NCBI RefSeq assembly: GCF_032362555.1 | Contig: NC_083525.1 | Span: 6,371,501-6,435,500 of the forward strand | Reading direction: 5' to 3' | DNA from: Amyelois transitella | Lineage: Eukaryota; Arthropoda; Insecta; Lepidoptera; Pyralidae | Length of the DNA stretch: 64,000 nt | Shown here: piece by piece, positions 12,001 through 23,724 of the stretch | How the letters are laid out: the number at the start of each line of letters is the position of its first letter | Numbering within the stretch: the stretch's first letter is position 1 | The notes under the pieces: generated by a model | What the model was told of the DNA's origin: nothing | What the model saw: only the letters and a program-made list of their open reading frames with translations | Databases searched by the model: none | Program-made: the position numbers and the translations under genes

Positions 12001-13625
12001 TTCTTCATTAAATGCGGTGAAAATGAGAGCGTTAAGGAGTATGATCGGTGTGAATTTGAGTGACCGGATAAGAAACAGCGTGATAAGGGAATGTTGCGAT
12101 GTGAAAGAAGATATAGTAACAGGAATAGAAAATGTTAAGATGGTTTAGTCATGTGAAGAGGATGATTGAAAGCAGGTTAACAAAGCAGATATACAAGGAG
12201 AGTGTGGACGGAAAGGTCGGGGTGGGAAGACCTAGACGAACTTATCTTGATCAAATTAAGGACGTCCCGGCAAAGGGGTCAGGTCATAAGTAACCGCCGA
12301 GCTTGCATGAAGAGAGTTATGATAGAATGTGGACGAAGCGAATAAAGTATGCAGGGATCTGGTTTATTCTTTATCTTGGCTCTGCCTACCCCTCCGGGAA
12401 AAAGGCGTGATTTTATGTTATGTTCATTCTTGTTGTTCTCAGCAAAAACATTGTAAAAGTTCCCAGTTGCATGCACCCTTTGCCACTATGCATCGGGGTC
12501 TGGAGTCTGCTTTCCACTTTATGCAGTAGATTAATTTATTATTACTACATCTCATTTCTTTTAGGTCCATCCCGCTTTAACCCAAGAACGTCTCATTGCC
12601 TTTTGTCAGAATATGGGTATCACAGTGATGGCGTACAGTCCCTTCGGATTTCTCGTCTCCAGAGAGGTGGATGACGCTCCTCCACCTAGGATAGACGATC
12701 CAACGCTCGTCGCTATAGGACAAAAGTATGGAAAAACTACTAGTCAAGTCGTCCTGAGATATTTGGTAAGCATCTGTTATTTCTTAGCTTGTAAATTAAC
12801 AAAATTAAAGTTAGTAACAGTATATTCTATCTATTCAATAGGCAATAAGAGCCTTAACATGACATTGCGCAACCTTAAAAATAACTTAAGTGATGATTTA
12901 TAAAACGCAAATACTCTCTGTCAAAAATAGCGAAGCAATCTGGCATACCAAAAAGCTTTCTATATGCCCATCAATTTTTTATTGTCACTGTATGATTGGA
13001 TATTGAGTACAGACTGCTTCAAACTATCGTTTAAAATAAAAGGAAAGAGAAAACCAAGCCGCAGAGGGAGATCTTGGCTTCCTGATCTCCGCCAATGGTT
13101 CCGCATCAGTACCACATCCTTGATCTGAGCAACGATCTCGAGAGTGCAGGTGGCCTTGATGACCGCTAACTCTCTTAAGAAGACGGCATAATAATAGTAT
13201 GAAGAATGATTGAATAACCATTTCCCCATTCCTTGTATCATATACTCTGATCTGATCTGGTCAGGTCCTGGCTCCAGAATCATGTTTAGGTACATGTGAT
13301 TCCCGAAAATTTCTAATTGAAATCATTATCAGATTCGTTAAACGGGCACTCATTGACCCCGTGAACTGATATTTTCATTAGAATTATCTTTGATAAAGGC
13401 TTATAGATGATGACTGATCATAATTTTATTCCATAGATCGACAGAGGAACAATACCGATCCCAAAATCGACAAACAAGAGACGCTTGCAGCAAAACATCG
13501 ACATGTTTGACTTTAAGCTGACACCCGAGGAGATCGTAACTATCAACAAATTCAACCAGAACCGCCGTATCTTTGACACCAGCTATTGGAAAGACCATCC
13601 TCATTACCCTTTTAATATTGATTAA
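6058..13625 (+). CDS. Aldo-keto reductase 2, probably secreted (3-dehydroecdysone 3-reductase-like)
   Basis: Tandem paralogue of AKR1, rebuilt from exons 6058-6105, 9817-9900, 10863-11033, 11139-11255, 11623-11790, 12565-12765 and 13437-13625. All joints are phase 0 with GT-AG borders; 325 residues. The start is ATG 6058; a GTG two codons upstream is not needed. Exon 1 encodes [16 protein letters not shown], and with AVKA from exon 2 forms a signal peptide, so the mature enzyme should be secreted. The catalytic tetrad is D67, Y72, K101, H134 at canonical spacing. The NADPH motif is [11 protein letters not shown]. The C-terminus has the complete AKR tail with WKDHPHYPF. Function: NADPH-dependent carbonyl reduction, plausibly of 3-dehydroecdysone in haemolymph; substrate not provable here. 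Intron 1 (3.7 kb) holds a 0.9-kb inverted-repeat element and a LINE fragment; introns 5 and 6 hold further LINE pieces. Confidence 0.9.
6501..6700 (+). repeat. LINE-tail-like repeat, copy 1
   Basis: About 200 bp starting with AAAATTCAAAATTTTTATTC and containing a CCAAGGCGTCAGTGCAGAAG block. A closely matching copy is at 51287-51483. The iterated CAAAATT start resembles a LINE 3' end read in reverse. Lies in AKR2 intron 1. Confidence 0.5.
7021..7935 (+). mobile_element. 0.9-kb inverted-repeat element with exon-like ORF, copy 1
   Basis: Bounded by 16-bp perfect inverted repeats CAATAGGCTATTTGAC and its complement. A second copy is at 59123-60048. Inside are a GATTGG box, a TGACGTCA (CRE-like) site near 7215, and an ORF from ATG 7338. 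The ORF runs about 48 codons ([15 protein letters not shown] start; [15 protein letters not shown] near its end) straight into a GTAAGT donor, so it looks like a captured or retained first exon. The residue pattern resembles the N-terminus of SWIM-zinc-finger/YqaJ-type proteins common in insect repeats; that is recollection, not a search. A target duplication could not be fixed. Non-autonomous. Confidence 0.6.
8334..8995 (+). mobile_element. Non-LTR retrotransposon 3' fragment (reverse transcriptase C-terminal region)
   Basis: An open frame of 211 codons encodes the C-terminal part of a LINE polyprotein: [20 protein letters not shown], then [18 protein letters not shown], then [11 protein letters not shown], then [15 protein letters not shown]. 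It lacks the catalytic YADD and endonuclease regions. The frame ends at PSGKEA and passes directly into an ATGT microsatellite, consistent with an RTE-like LINE 3' end. Truncated at the 5' end, lying in AKR2 intron 1. Related 3' fragments recur near 12015, 17190, 34785, 56581 and 61550. Not a host gene. Confidence 0.75.
10134..10465 (+). repeat. Family A repeat with triplicated 5' head
   Basis: Full family A copy, except that its first about 30 bases (AAAGTGCCGTGTGGTTCCCG type) occur three times in tandem between 10134 and 10225 before the normal body. It ends in (ATGT)n. Located in AKR2 intron 2; a 94-codon ORF across it is fortuitous. Confidence 0.75.
12015..12420 (+). mobile_element. LINE 3' fragment, decayed copy
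   Basis: About 400 bp closely related to 8563-8969 (ATGAGAGCGTTAAGGAGTATG, then GTGGGAAGACCTAGACGAAC), but with frameshifts, an internal stop and a small deletion. Lies in AKR2 intron 5 in gene orientation. Confidence 0.7.
13036..13180 (+). mobile_element. LINE C-terminal remnant
   Basis: The + strand reads [14 protein letters not shown] followed by a stop, with [13 protein letters not shown] residues in another frame. This resembles the GRPRRxWLxDLRxWF end of LINE polyproteins. Decayed, in AKR2 intron 6. Confidence 0.4.
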
Positions 13626-15461
13626 AATGTTTATCATTTATCTTTACAACTACATTTTTTTGTTTAACTCTGATATTTTTTTCCATAGATGTTGCTCATA
13701 ATTCAGTTTTCCCAGCAATGGCGTAAGTACGTGACTAAACTCAGATCAGCTGATCGACCGCCGCCATGTTTTCAACGTTATATCCCAGACAGTTATTTTA
13801 AACACTGAGCAAGCATAACGTTATCTGCATAAAATGCATGTAAAGATGGCTAGGGTTTCATTTAATTATATTTCAGGGGTATTTTACTATTTAATAAGGT
13901 CCTCGTGGATTTGTTTTAAATATATATATTTGTAAATTGTGTTTCATCATTGATAACCTGTATAATATTATGTACAATTATTATTTGTTTAAGAAAAATG
14001 TGCGAAATTGCAAATTGCGAAACGTAACTAGAGTCTGTCACGTGACATAGAGACATGCTTTATAGTGAGGAAAAGAGAACATAGTCAAAAAATAATAGGG
14101 TATTAAAAAAACAATTAAATATTTTCAAGTACTGTCTTTTACATTTTTAATTAATAAGAGCACCTAGAACAAAATTCTTATAAGGATTGTAATTTCATGG
14201 AAAATCGTAACTTTGAAACAGCAAAAATATAAAATAATAAATTTCGTTCTATGAATTAAGGTATTTTTTTTTCTTTATAAAAACCTTTTAACGATATCTA
14301 TTTTTAAGAAAAATAACACGATGGTGCTGTAAATTCATTTAAAAATATGATTAATTAACTATAGCTTCAGTGATTCGTTTCCCCTTATTAAAACTGTATT
14401 GTATTTAGCTTTTGTAAAATATCCTATGTTCTTTGTACTCTAAACTACATGTAGATGATACCTATGCATTATTTCATGGAGATCGGTTCAGTGGTTTTGA
14501 CGTGAACGACAGACAAACAAACACACAATTACACTTTCACATTTTTTATATTAGTATCTATAGATTTTTATCTAGCTAGGGGTAAAATTAGTTCAGCAAT
14601 TTCGATTAGGTACGTTTTAATATAAATGTCAGGCATCTTTTTTGCATTTTTCGCTTCAAAATGTAGCATATCTATTCTAATACATAATCTAATACCTAAA
14701 CTAATCTGGCGATAGTCGATAGATCTTTTAATAATGCAGCACCATAAAACGAGTTTATATTATACCTATTCTGCAGACGCCAAGTCAACACCACAATGTT
14801 CTTAAAATTTTGTATGAGTGTTTTTTGTTTATAGCTACCTAATCGTGATAAAATGGTTTAGTACTACGGTATTCTGGTATTGTTAAAATTGCGGAGATAA
14901 ATCGCTATACGACATTACTAGTGACCCACTCCAGCTACGCACGGGTAGCATTTAAAGATGAATAATCCTCATAAAACTCCAGCATTTCGATTCAGAACAA
15001 AATTCGTCCACAACTTTCCCGAGATTAGCGCTCACATTCGAGACAGACAAAATTGAGACACTTTATAATATGTAGGTAATGAGTGTGATTCAGGGATGTG
15101 GTATTTAGTTCTTGTTTCAAAATTCGGAGCCAAATGCCTCATTTATAAAATCAATCAATTAAAGAAACGTTATTACGATGTCTCACACCAGAATAATTTA
15201 CGTAGAATGAAGAATTTTATGTGTGCATGCTAAAATTGTAAATCATACAATCCAATATCATTCTTAGTTTCGTGATACATTATTTGCATAAGAGAGACAT
15301 TTCAGAACTATTCGCTATTCACACAAATTGAAGGGGCATCATATTTAGTTAATTTCGCCAAGTGCATTTATCTATCCGACCGCAGCCTAAACTTAATCCA
15401 TAATGTAACAGTTATTGGATCCTTATGTATGGATTTTTCTATATCTTAATTAAATTATTCT
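13626..15461. other. Convergent intergenic spacer
   Basis: AT-rich sequence between the AKR2 stop and the end of the first CRAL-TRIO gene. No coding region found. Around 14465-14570 there is a retroelement-tail-like stretch (GATCGGTTCAGTGGTTTTGA, then ACAGACAAACAAACACAC). No canonical AATAAA was seen close to the AKR2 stop, so its 3' end is undefined. Confidence 0.4.
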
Positions 15462-15467
15462 TTTATT
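15462..15467 (-). other. Polyadenylation signal of CRAL-TRIO gene 1
   Basis: AATAAA on the minus strand about 45 nt after the stop codon at 15512. Confidence 0.6.
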
Positions 15468-15511
15468 GTACTATAATTAAGGCCTATCTTATAATATCAC
15501 AGACGCGTCAA

Positions 15512-18500
15512 TCAGTCGATGGCCAGTTGTCTGAAGGAGCCGTCTATACCGAACAGTTCGTCGTAATTCGTCGGCCGGCCCGGTCTGAGCGCCTCATTCG
15601 CTTTCAGAGACTCCTGGCTGTTGAACCAATCACGGTACTCGATTAATTTCGCTTTCCATTGTTCTGAAATTAGAAAAAAATTAAAAATGACTAACTGTGT
15701 GAGAAAGATGTACCTACGCGTTACGCTCATGCCGATTTTATTTCATAGCTCAATTTTTACTCAACTTGGAGGTTACACTACTACGCCCTCAGATTTATGA
15801 GACATAAAAGTAAAGAAAATTTTACTGATATTATTTTAGACAAAAATTTATATCGGATGGTGCAATTGGGAGGTTAGTTTTTTTAAACTAACTTTTGAGC
15901 ACTGTATCCCGCGAGGGAACATCGTAAAACAACTTCTCATTCCGGCAACTGAACCATAATCCAGCTGGGTAGAGTTGCGGAGGTCAGAAGGGAGTTGCTG
16001 CGTGGAAAAATCTGACCTACCTACTCAAGAGAGGTGGGGATGCAAGTGGAACTAAGATCAGAAGGAAAAAGATTTACAAATTATTAGCTGGCATGAAATA
16101 CTAAAATTTTTTTGCCCATTTCCATTTTGCTGTGTAAAGGAAGTTAAAGAAAGGACTATAAAAAAAATTAGTATAAGGGAAAAAGGTAAACTTAATAAAA
16201 AGATATAATCACCATGAAGTTCGTCCATAGATCCGCATGTACCGCCATATTCCACAGGTAAAATGTCTTGTGGGATGTATTTGTATAAATCTTTTGTGTC
16301 CTTGTGGATATAAATCTGTAATCAAAATAAGTTTATTATTAAAAAGATATAAAGTGATAGGTTTACTAAGCATATTTTTGAAAACTTACCCTATTTCTAA
16401 TCTTTTCTTTGAGGAAAGGCTTCACAAAATTTATGAATCTCTCTACAATCGGTGATGTGTTAACAATGTGTACTTCCTTCAATTTCACGGGGTATGCTTC
16501 CTGAAAAAAAAATTACGCCTCTTTTAAAATAAATTTTAATAATACTTAACAAATGACCTGCAAATACGTGCAAATTCACGGGAAATGATTTTCAGTAATT
16601 TCCATCGCAGCTATAATATCAATTTACATACATACATACATACGGTCACGTCTATATCCCTTGCGGGGTAGATAGAGCCAACAGGCTTGAAAAGACTGAA
16701 TAACCACGTTCAGCTATTTGGCTTAATGATAGAATTGAGATTCAAATAGTGATAGGTTGCTAGCCCATCGCCTAAAACAGAATTCCAAGTTTGTAAGCCT
16801 ATCCCTTAGTCGCCTTTTACGACATCCGTGGGAAAGAGATGGAGTGGTCCTATTCTTTTTTGTATCGGTGCCGGGAACCACACGGCACGTATATATACCT
16901 CTTATATATATGTGTGTAGTCTAAAAAATATCTACCTGAACACATATCATGAATTTCTTCACCGTAGCCGGGGACAGCTTGGTCAGGAGACTGGGTCCCA
17001 GCACAGCAGCGTCAAGCACGTAGATGTCGCCAGCTACGCCCTCTATTTCTTCATTGAGCCTTATGTCGCCGATCATAAGGGCGAGTTTTAAAGAATCCGA
17101 AATTTGCTGGGCGTCCAAGTTGGGGTGGACACCTGAAAGCGATTAATTAAAAATATTTAATTATTTATTTACCATATGGTTCCCGGAACGAAGTATGCAG
17201 AGATCGTGGCAAGTGGAAAGAGGTAGTCTCTGCCTACCCCTCCGGGAAAGAGGCGTGATTTTATGTATGTATGTATGTATGTATGGTTCCAGGCACTTCA
17301 GAATTGAACCACTCCATTTCGTACCAATGGATGTCGTAAAAGGTGACTAAGGGAAATGAACTTGGTATTTGGGATGGAGTAGGTTTACCAAATTTTACTA
17401 GGTGAGGATTATCTATAGCTTCTGATGCAGCACACAAAATGAAGTGAACGGAGCTTCAAACCGTGTTAATAAAAACTAGGATACCTAGGTTAAGTTTAAT
17501 TTTATTATGTTAAAATATATTTATGCTTTATAATGTTATGCCTAAACATGACCAAACTAAACACTAAACTACTACTAAACGGGAACTACACGTCACATAC
17601 ATACGTACGTTCAGGACTAAAGATGCTGAGCGACCGGTGTCAGATGGGCACTATAAGTTTGGAGGTTATAAAGAAAGCAATGAATTTTAACAAGAACATA
17701 GCAAATGCACCTAAAGTTGTGGGTATGGAGTTTCGCAGGTAATCTACACAGTGCAACCAGTTTGACCAGTGTCGGCTACAATGTGCACAGTACAGGGAAC
17801 AGGACATTGCCCTGACGCAAATGTAGTATACTTTTTAGTTTAATATTCAGTTGTTGGTTTGAGCGGCATTAATTTGAACAGTTATTCAGATTTCTGTGGT
17901 CCGGTCGAATGATTTCAGTATTATAAGAATAGTATGTTACAGGTATAAATTTTATGCCACTGTTTTATGAGATCAATTGTGCCGTGTGGTTCTTCAAAAT
18001 GGGACAACTCCATATATTTCCCATGGATGTCGCAAAAGGCGATTAAGGGATTCTTCTTTAAGACGATAGGTTAGCAACTTGTCATTACACATTTAAATCT
18101 CTGGCAACTGAACGTGGCCTTTCAGTCTTTTTAAATCTGTTGGATCGGTCTGCCCCGCTTGGGATATAGACGTGATTATATGTATGTGTATGTGTGTGTG
18201 TGTGTTTGTATTTGTTAAATTTATGCCACTGATTTATGAAAATATCCTTTTGAAATAATACGAATATTCTCTAAATATTAATCTATTAAACGTTTGCGTT
18301 ACGAGATTAAAAAATAAATGTACGTTATTTGCGCGTTTAATACCTGTGTTATATATAAATTTTATAATACAATGCGAAAGTTTAAAATCACAAAGTGAAC
18401 TTACCTCTGCAAATTGTAACCCTACGTCCATTGGGAGTCAAGCCATACAACGGCGGACCTTGCCTGAAAAAATAAAAGAAAACGACAATTATTTGCTTCT

Positions 18501-21500
18501 TACATCTTTTTATTGTTTGTTTATACTGAATTGAGATTCAAATAGTGACAGGTGTGTGACAATTGCTGTCCCATCACCTAAAAGAAGAATCCCAAGTTTA
18601 TAAGCCAATCCCTTAGTCTTTCACGACATCCATGGGAAAGAGATGGAGTGGTCCTATTCTTTATTCTCAAACAATTACAATTAAACCAAACGGTCTTGAA
18701 CACTTAATGTCCCATCATTGTATAATCATCACTTGCGTTACTTACCTTGAGAGAAGGCCAAGGCGTAGTCGATGATGTTCGAGGAATCTTATTGCTAGTA
18801 TTTTTATAATTTACATTGTTGTAATTTTCGGCCATAGGGCATAAAGAGTACGTAGTGTACGCATTATGAATCAGTCTTTTCAAGACTGTTGGCTCTGTCT
18901 ACCCCACAAGGGATATAGACGTGACCATATGTATGTATTGTATGTAGGTGGTGCAAATGTCGTCGCTTTTTTGTTAGATGGCCTTAAATCTAATTTGCTG
19001 CTTTTAGCAGATGGCATTTATTTAACGCGGGCGAAGCTGCGGTTAAAATCAAGTAAGGAATGTATATAATTTTGTATTGTATTGAAATGATGGAAACTTA
19101 CACTTTGGCGTCAAGTAATCCAGATAGATTGGACGAGGTACAGTCTCGGTTGGTGAAGAATTCTGGACACGCGGCCCTCATGGTAAAGTACATGTCCAGT
19201 TTCCGCTTACATTTCTCTAAGGAGAACGAACTGCCTCGTAGAAAAGTCAACAGGAGTCGGTCTTCTGCAGAAATAAAAATTAGACATAATGTAATATAGC
19301 ATACCGTTTTATGGCATAAATATTAGATTAGTTCTACGTTCATTGATGTTTTTTAATGTAGACAATGTGCATTCGTCCACGATGTAGTTTTAAGAGATCT
19401 TTATTTGTACATTGACGTCCGATGAAAATGGTGCAGTGTTGTTTGTTCCGCCGCTTTCTTCACTTTGGAAGCGGTAGTAGTTATAATTAGTTTTTAATGA
19501 TGTGACGTCAATAAGATAGATAGATAAAATAATTTCTTCTTTCTAAAAATTTTGAAAATAAATCTTTCTATTTTAAGCACATTTCGCATAATGGAATATA
19601 CCCGTAGACCTAAAATTTAATTATGCCTATTTTTTTAGTTTATTGGGGTCAACAAACAATTTGACCTAATACCAAAGCCATCATGCCAAAGAACATTAGG
19701 GCAAAATGATTTATGCGAAAAAAGTGACCGCTAAAATTATGTTATTGCTTTCATGATGGCGCTAAATGTTATAAATAAATAAATCATAGGACAAGTTTAT
19801 CACATGCAGCCATTTTAAATGACTTTACGCAATTAACGTTCCAAAGGAAGCAAAGATGTTATTGTTCTCGCTTATTTATAAAAAACATAATTTAACGATG
19901 CTATAATCAAGGAAAAATTAACCCGTTTAGTAATTATAGAAGTATAATCGTGGGTGAGTAAGTTTTTTAAAATTTGATTATTGGTACCAATAGATAAAAG
20001 AATAGGGCTATTCTATCTCTTTCTCATGGATGCCGTAGTTCGACATTTGAATTTCAATTCTATCAAGAAGTCACACAGCTGAACGTAGCCTATCAGTTTT
20101 GTGTTTATTTATTTCTATGGATATAATAATTTATAAGTAGGTATCTTGATTTCAGAAATACATATAATCACGCCTATATCCCTTGCAGTGTAGACAGCCA
20201 ACCTTTCCTGGATAGCCCGTGTAAATAGGGCCTATCCTGCGGGGAGCGTAACCGAAAAAAAAGTATAGGAAAAAGGAAATGGAAAAATATGATATTATTC
20301 AAGGCTAGACGACCGTATGACTAGGCAGTTTAAAAGGTACTCGCCAACATCCACCGTGCAGGAGAAATCCTCGCAGTGAGGCTGACCAGGGCTCTGGGAG
20401 GCTTCTAAGTTCTGCCGGCCGGATATTGTAAAGTCCTTGAATAACACTGATTACACCAAATGTCTGTATGTTCACTTCACAAATGGAAGTAGTATAGTGA
20501 CTAACGACTAAAGAAAACTCATAAAATAACAGTTCCAGTCGAAGATCAATTAAACGAACGGAGAGGAGAAAAATTCGGAAGATTCCGACATAAGAGATTT
20601 TTACATAATGTTTTTAAAAAGAAAAAACAACACATATCGCTCATGTGGCCAGTCAGACGCTAACCAAAGAGGCCTTCCGCATTAGGTTTTAGAAGGAGGT
20701 ACCTCGCCACTACCTAGATGGTGCTAGCCTTGAATGAAAAACCTAAAGATATGGGTAAATAAAAATAATAATGAAAAGAAGGGACTTATCGGTCCAACCA
20801 CTTTCCCTTAGCCACCTTTTACGACATCCACGAAAAAGTAGTTCCTTTTCTAAAGTGTCGAGAACCACACGATACGGCAAGTTGTTTTCTAGTCAGTGGA
20901 AACCTAGACCAATAATTCAGTGGCTTATTACAGCCTCTTTAGTCGACATTACACGTAATTGTACGATAGCTATTAATAATTCCGCGGTTATAATACGTAA
21001 TATGGAAATCCCCTTATATGTGTTTTGTTTTTTCCATTTTATTATTTTTTATCATACATCTTTGGACAAGAAAAGTGTTTTGTGAATAAAGTATTTTTTA
21101 TTAAAACGGATAAAAATCTAATCACGTCTATATCCCTTGCGGGGTAGACAGAGCCAACAGTCCTGAGCGGACTGATAGGCCACGTTCAGCTATTTGGCTT
21201 TAAGATAGAATTGAGATTCGAATAGTGACAAGTTGCTAGCCTATCGCCTAAAAACAGAATCTCAAGTTTGTAAGCCTATCCCTTAGTCGCCTTTTACGAC
21301 ATCCATGGGAAAGAGATGGAGTGGTCCTATTCTTTTTTGTATTGGTGCCGGGAACCACACGGCACTAATAAAAAAATAAAAAACTAATTATTAACAAAAA
21401 CATAAATTTTCTTAAATAAAGCTTTTTATGCGTTGTGATATAACATTTAAGTTCGCATATTGACGTCGTTCTTAAGGTCATTGCCACATGTTATTCGCTT

Positions 21501-22217
21501 GCATTCAAACTTGTACTGCAAAAACTTAATATGACGTCTATCAGATATAGTTTTTATACGGGAAAAATACTTATTCATATATCTTTTTTTTCTTATTTAC
21601 ATGTACGAATTTTTTTAGGAATTTTACATTAAACTCTTAAATGAACACTTATTTTTTGGTGTAGTTCCATCATGGTAATAGGGTCAAGTCAACATTGACA
21701 CTAGTTCCGTTATTTTGAGATCCATTGTAAATGGAACTGATGATAAAAATTAGTATCCAGTTATTAGTACAGTTCTGTCATGGCACTGTACCATGCAATA
21801 TATACTGTACCTGCAATAAAGGTACTAGTGTCAACGAGTGATCTTTTCTAAGTCAACTTGCGAACATCTGAGAGGATTACTTTGTACATTATACTGTCAC
21901 TTGCGACCCGCCACTTTTTACGAGTGACATTTATAGACTCCTTCCTATTACCTTCCTTAGAAAACCCTCTTCCAACATTTCAATCAAGAATAAAGTCCGT
22001 CCACAATTTTTCGAAATTAGTAAAAAAACAGTATAATGAGCAGTGATTTTGTAAGTCTCTTACCCCATTCGTCAGGCAGATGTGGCTGCTTCCTCAACCA
22101 CTCCTTAATCTGGGCAAGGTCCTGGTCTCTTGTTGCTATGTCTTCGTTCAGCTCCACTCTGATCTTTTTGGACATCTCCCCCGAAGGCTGCTCCAGGAGT
22201 TGCGACTTAAGCTTCAT
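15512..22217 (-). CDS. CRAL-TRIO domain lipid-binding protein 1 (alpha-tocopherol transfer protein-like)
   Basis: Soluble cytosolic carrier of small lipophilic ligands (retinoid, carotenoid, tocopherol or phosphoinositide type). Minus-strand coding exons: 22217-22064, 19264-19102, 18463-18405, 17132-16936, 16500-16390, 16315-16213 and 15663-15512, phases 1,2,1,0,0,1, GT-AG borders, 312 residues. The start is the first ATG after an acceptor at 22224. The N-terminal CRAL-TRIO helical domain spans residues about 25-105 (IKEWLRKQPHLPDEW, then LLLTFLRGSSFSLEKCKRKL). The lipid-binding domain spans about 110-260 (LTPNGRRVTICRG, GVAGDIYVLDA, EAYPVKLKEVHIVNTSP, LPVEYGGTCGSMDEL). The tail is NYDELFGIDGSFRQL. 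Ligand unknown. Head of a three-gene tandem array with paralogues at 43.6-48.4 and 55.0-58.9 kb. Introns carry family A, family D and LINE repeats. Identity of the family is secure; the promoter is not. Confidence 0.92.
15908..16072 (+). repeat. Family D repeat
   Basis: Copy in the last intron of CRAL-TRIO gene 1, with the GAGTTGCGGAGGTCAGAAGG block and an AGAGGTGGGGATGCAAG end. Confidence 0.5.
16624..16886 (-). repeat. Family A repeat, full length
   Basis: Well preserved copy in reverse orientation from the tail (CATACATACATACGGTCACG) to the head (GCCGGGAACCACACGGCAC), in CRAL-TRIO gene 1 intron 16501-16935. Confidence 0.8.
17188..17370 (+). repeat. LINE tail fragment plus partial family A
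   Basis: Bases 17188-17282 copy the 3' end of the LINE at 8334 (CGTGGCAAGTGGAAAGAGG to (ATGT)n). They are followed immediately by a partial family A body (GGATGTCGTAAAAGGTGACT). Lies in CRAL-TRIO gene 1 intron 17133-18404. Confidence 0.6.
17980..18206 (+). repeat. Family A repeat with (TG)n tail
   Basis: Family A copy lacking a stretch after the head; the terminal ATGT tail has drifted to TGTATGTGTGTGTGTGTG. Intronic in CRAL-TRIO gene 1. Confidence 0.7.
18533..18945. repeat. Two partial family A copies
   Basis: A reversed 5' part at about 18533-18665 (GAGATTCAAATAGTGACAGG to GGAGTGGTCCTATTC) and a forward 3' part at about 18862-18945 (TCAGTCTTTTCAAGACTGTT to the ATGT tail). Both are in the intron between coding exons 2 and 3 of CRAL-TRIO gene 1. 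Confidence 0.65.
19988..20890. repeat. Cluster of degenerate family A pieces
   Basis: Decayed family A segments at about 19988-20100 (+), 20163-20200 (-) and 20790-20880 (-), separated by unrecognised sequence. About 20200-20480 looks retroelement-like in composition but no domain could be read. All lie in intron 1 of CRAL-TRIO gene 1. Confidence 0.4.
21117..21366 (-). repeat. Family A repeat, full length
   Basis: Well preserved reversed copy from TAATCACGTCTATATCCC to CCGGGAACCACACGGCAC, in intron 1 of CRAL-TRIO gene 1. Confidence 0.8.
21694..21836. repeat. Small fold-back element
   Basis: Ends are inverted: TTGACACTAGTTCC on the left and GGTACTAGTGTCAA on the right (one mismatch), about 140 bp apart. 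Possible MITE; no target duplication was established. Confidence 0.35.
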
Positions 22218-23087
22218 CGTGATCTGCAATAATGATAATTTCAATAATAGTATATTTAGTCTTTCACTCTTTTCGAAACTGTTGGCTCTGTCTACCTCGC
22301 AACTGATAAAGACTACTGATAAAGTATTAGTAGTTTATCAGTTGACTGTACGAGTGAGATAGTTGACTTTAACCGTACTTTTAGAGACGACTGCGAATGC
22401 CTTAAAGTTGGGGGTGGTAGGAGCGGCATATATTCACGTCATTACCCCATACAGAAAGAGCTACAATCTTGAAAAGACTGGAAGGCCACGTTCACGTTAT
22501 CGTCGAGAAAATATTAAAATAATAGTGAGTGTATGTAGAAAATAGCAAAAACTACTGAACCGATAACGATGAAAATAGGTATGTAGGTAGCTGAAGACCC
22601 AGAATAACATATAGGCTTATCCCGGAGTTCCCGCGGGATTGATTGTTAAGTTATGATAGGGTTTCCACGCGGACAAAGTTGCGGGCGGCCTCTAGTAATG
22701 CATAAACCATCTAGAAAAATGCATTCTTGATCTATAAATAACTCGGAATCAATCATTTGCGCTCATACAAATTATTTCTGTACATGAGCTTTAAAAATAC
22801 AAAAGATAGCCAGAGAAGGGCTTGACCGTGAGTGCTATTTAAAACCCGTTTATGTTAAATGAAATCATATGTGAATCATAAATCTTTTACACATTACCGA
22901 TCGAATATATATCGCACCTTCGGTGCAACAAAGTAATTATATGAATGCAAAATTTCATGCGAATGAGTTCAGTGGTTTGATTGTGAAGAGGTGACAGAGA
23001 GACAAACAAACTTACTCACTTGTTAGTCTTACAGTGAGGCATATTGCCGGAAACATAACGATTTTGAAATAATAAATATTTTGTAAC

Positions 23088-23180
23088 AGCTGAACGTGGC
23101 CTATTAGTCTTTTCAAGACTGTTGGCTCTGTCTACCCCGCTAGGGATATAGACGTGATTATAGATATGTACATATATATT
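23088..23180 (+). repeat. Family A 3' fragment
   Basis: AGCTGAACGTGGCC through AGTCTTTTCAAGACT to GATATAGACGTGATTATAG. Upstream of the CRAL-TRIO 1 start, probably in its leader intron. Smaller fragments lie near 22258 and 22440. Confidence 0.6.
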
Positions 23181-23457
23181 TTAATTTTCACTTTTGGGAA
23201 TTGAGTGACGGGTTATTTATTTTATTATTATTTGAACACAGGAGTAAGTTTCTGAACCGAGCTCTATCCTGAATCTCTACCTCAGAATTTCAAAATTAAG
23301 AAGTCAGTCAGTCACAGACTTCTCTATTGGCAGAAGTTTAAAAAATAAAAATTAGACACTAAAGGTTTTTATTTTTGAAACTCCAAATATTGATTTGTCT
23401 GTTTTTTTCATACCGTTGAAATAATAGGAGATCGCTTTGTAACGAATTTTTCAATCA

Positions 23458-23724
23458 TCTATACTAATATTATAAAGCTGAAGTGTTTGTTTGTTTGAAC
23501 GCGCTAATCTCAGGAACAACTGGTGCGAATTGAAAAATTATTTTTGTGTTTAGTAGACCATTTATCGAGGAAGGCTTTAGGCTATTTATCATCACGCAGC
23601 ATCTATTAGGAGCGAAGAAATAATGGAAAATGTAAAGAAAAACGGGGAAAATTATTCCTCCTTGAGGGCTTTAATGATGCCCAAAATAACTACTCCACGC
23701 GGACGAAGTCGCGGGCACAGCTAG
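23458..23724 (+). mobile_element. Non-autonomous Helitron-like element
   Basis: Starts TCTATACTAATATTATAAAG, preceded by A, and ends in CTAG followed by T, as expected for A^T insertion without target duplication. A GC-rich stem-loop-capable segment (CGCGGACGAAGTCGCG) lies about 10 bases before the end. A longer element with the same ends is at 32890-33962. Confidence 0.65.
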
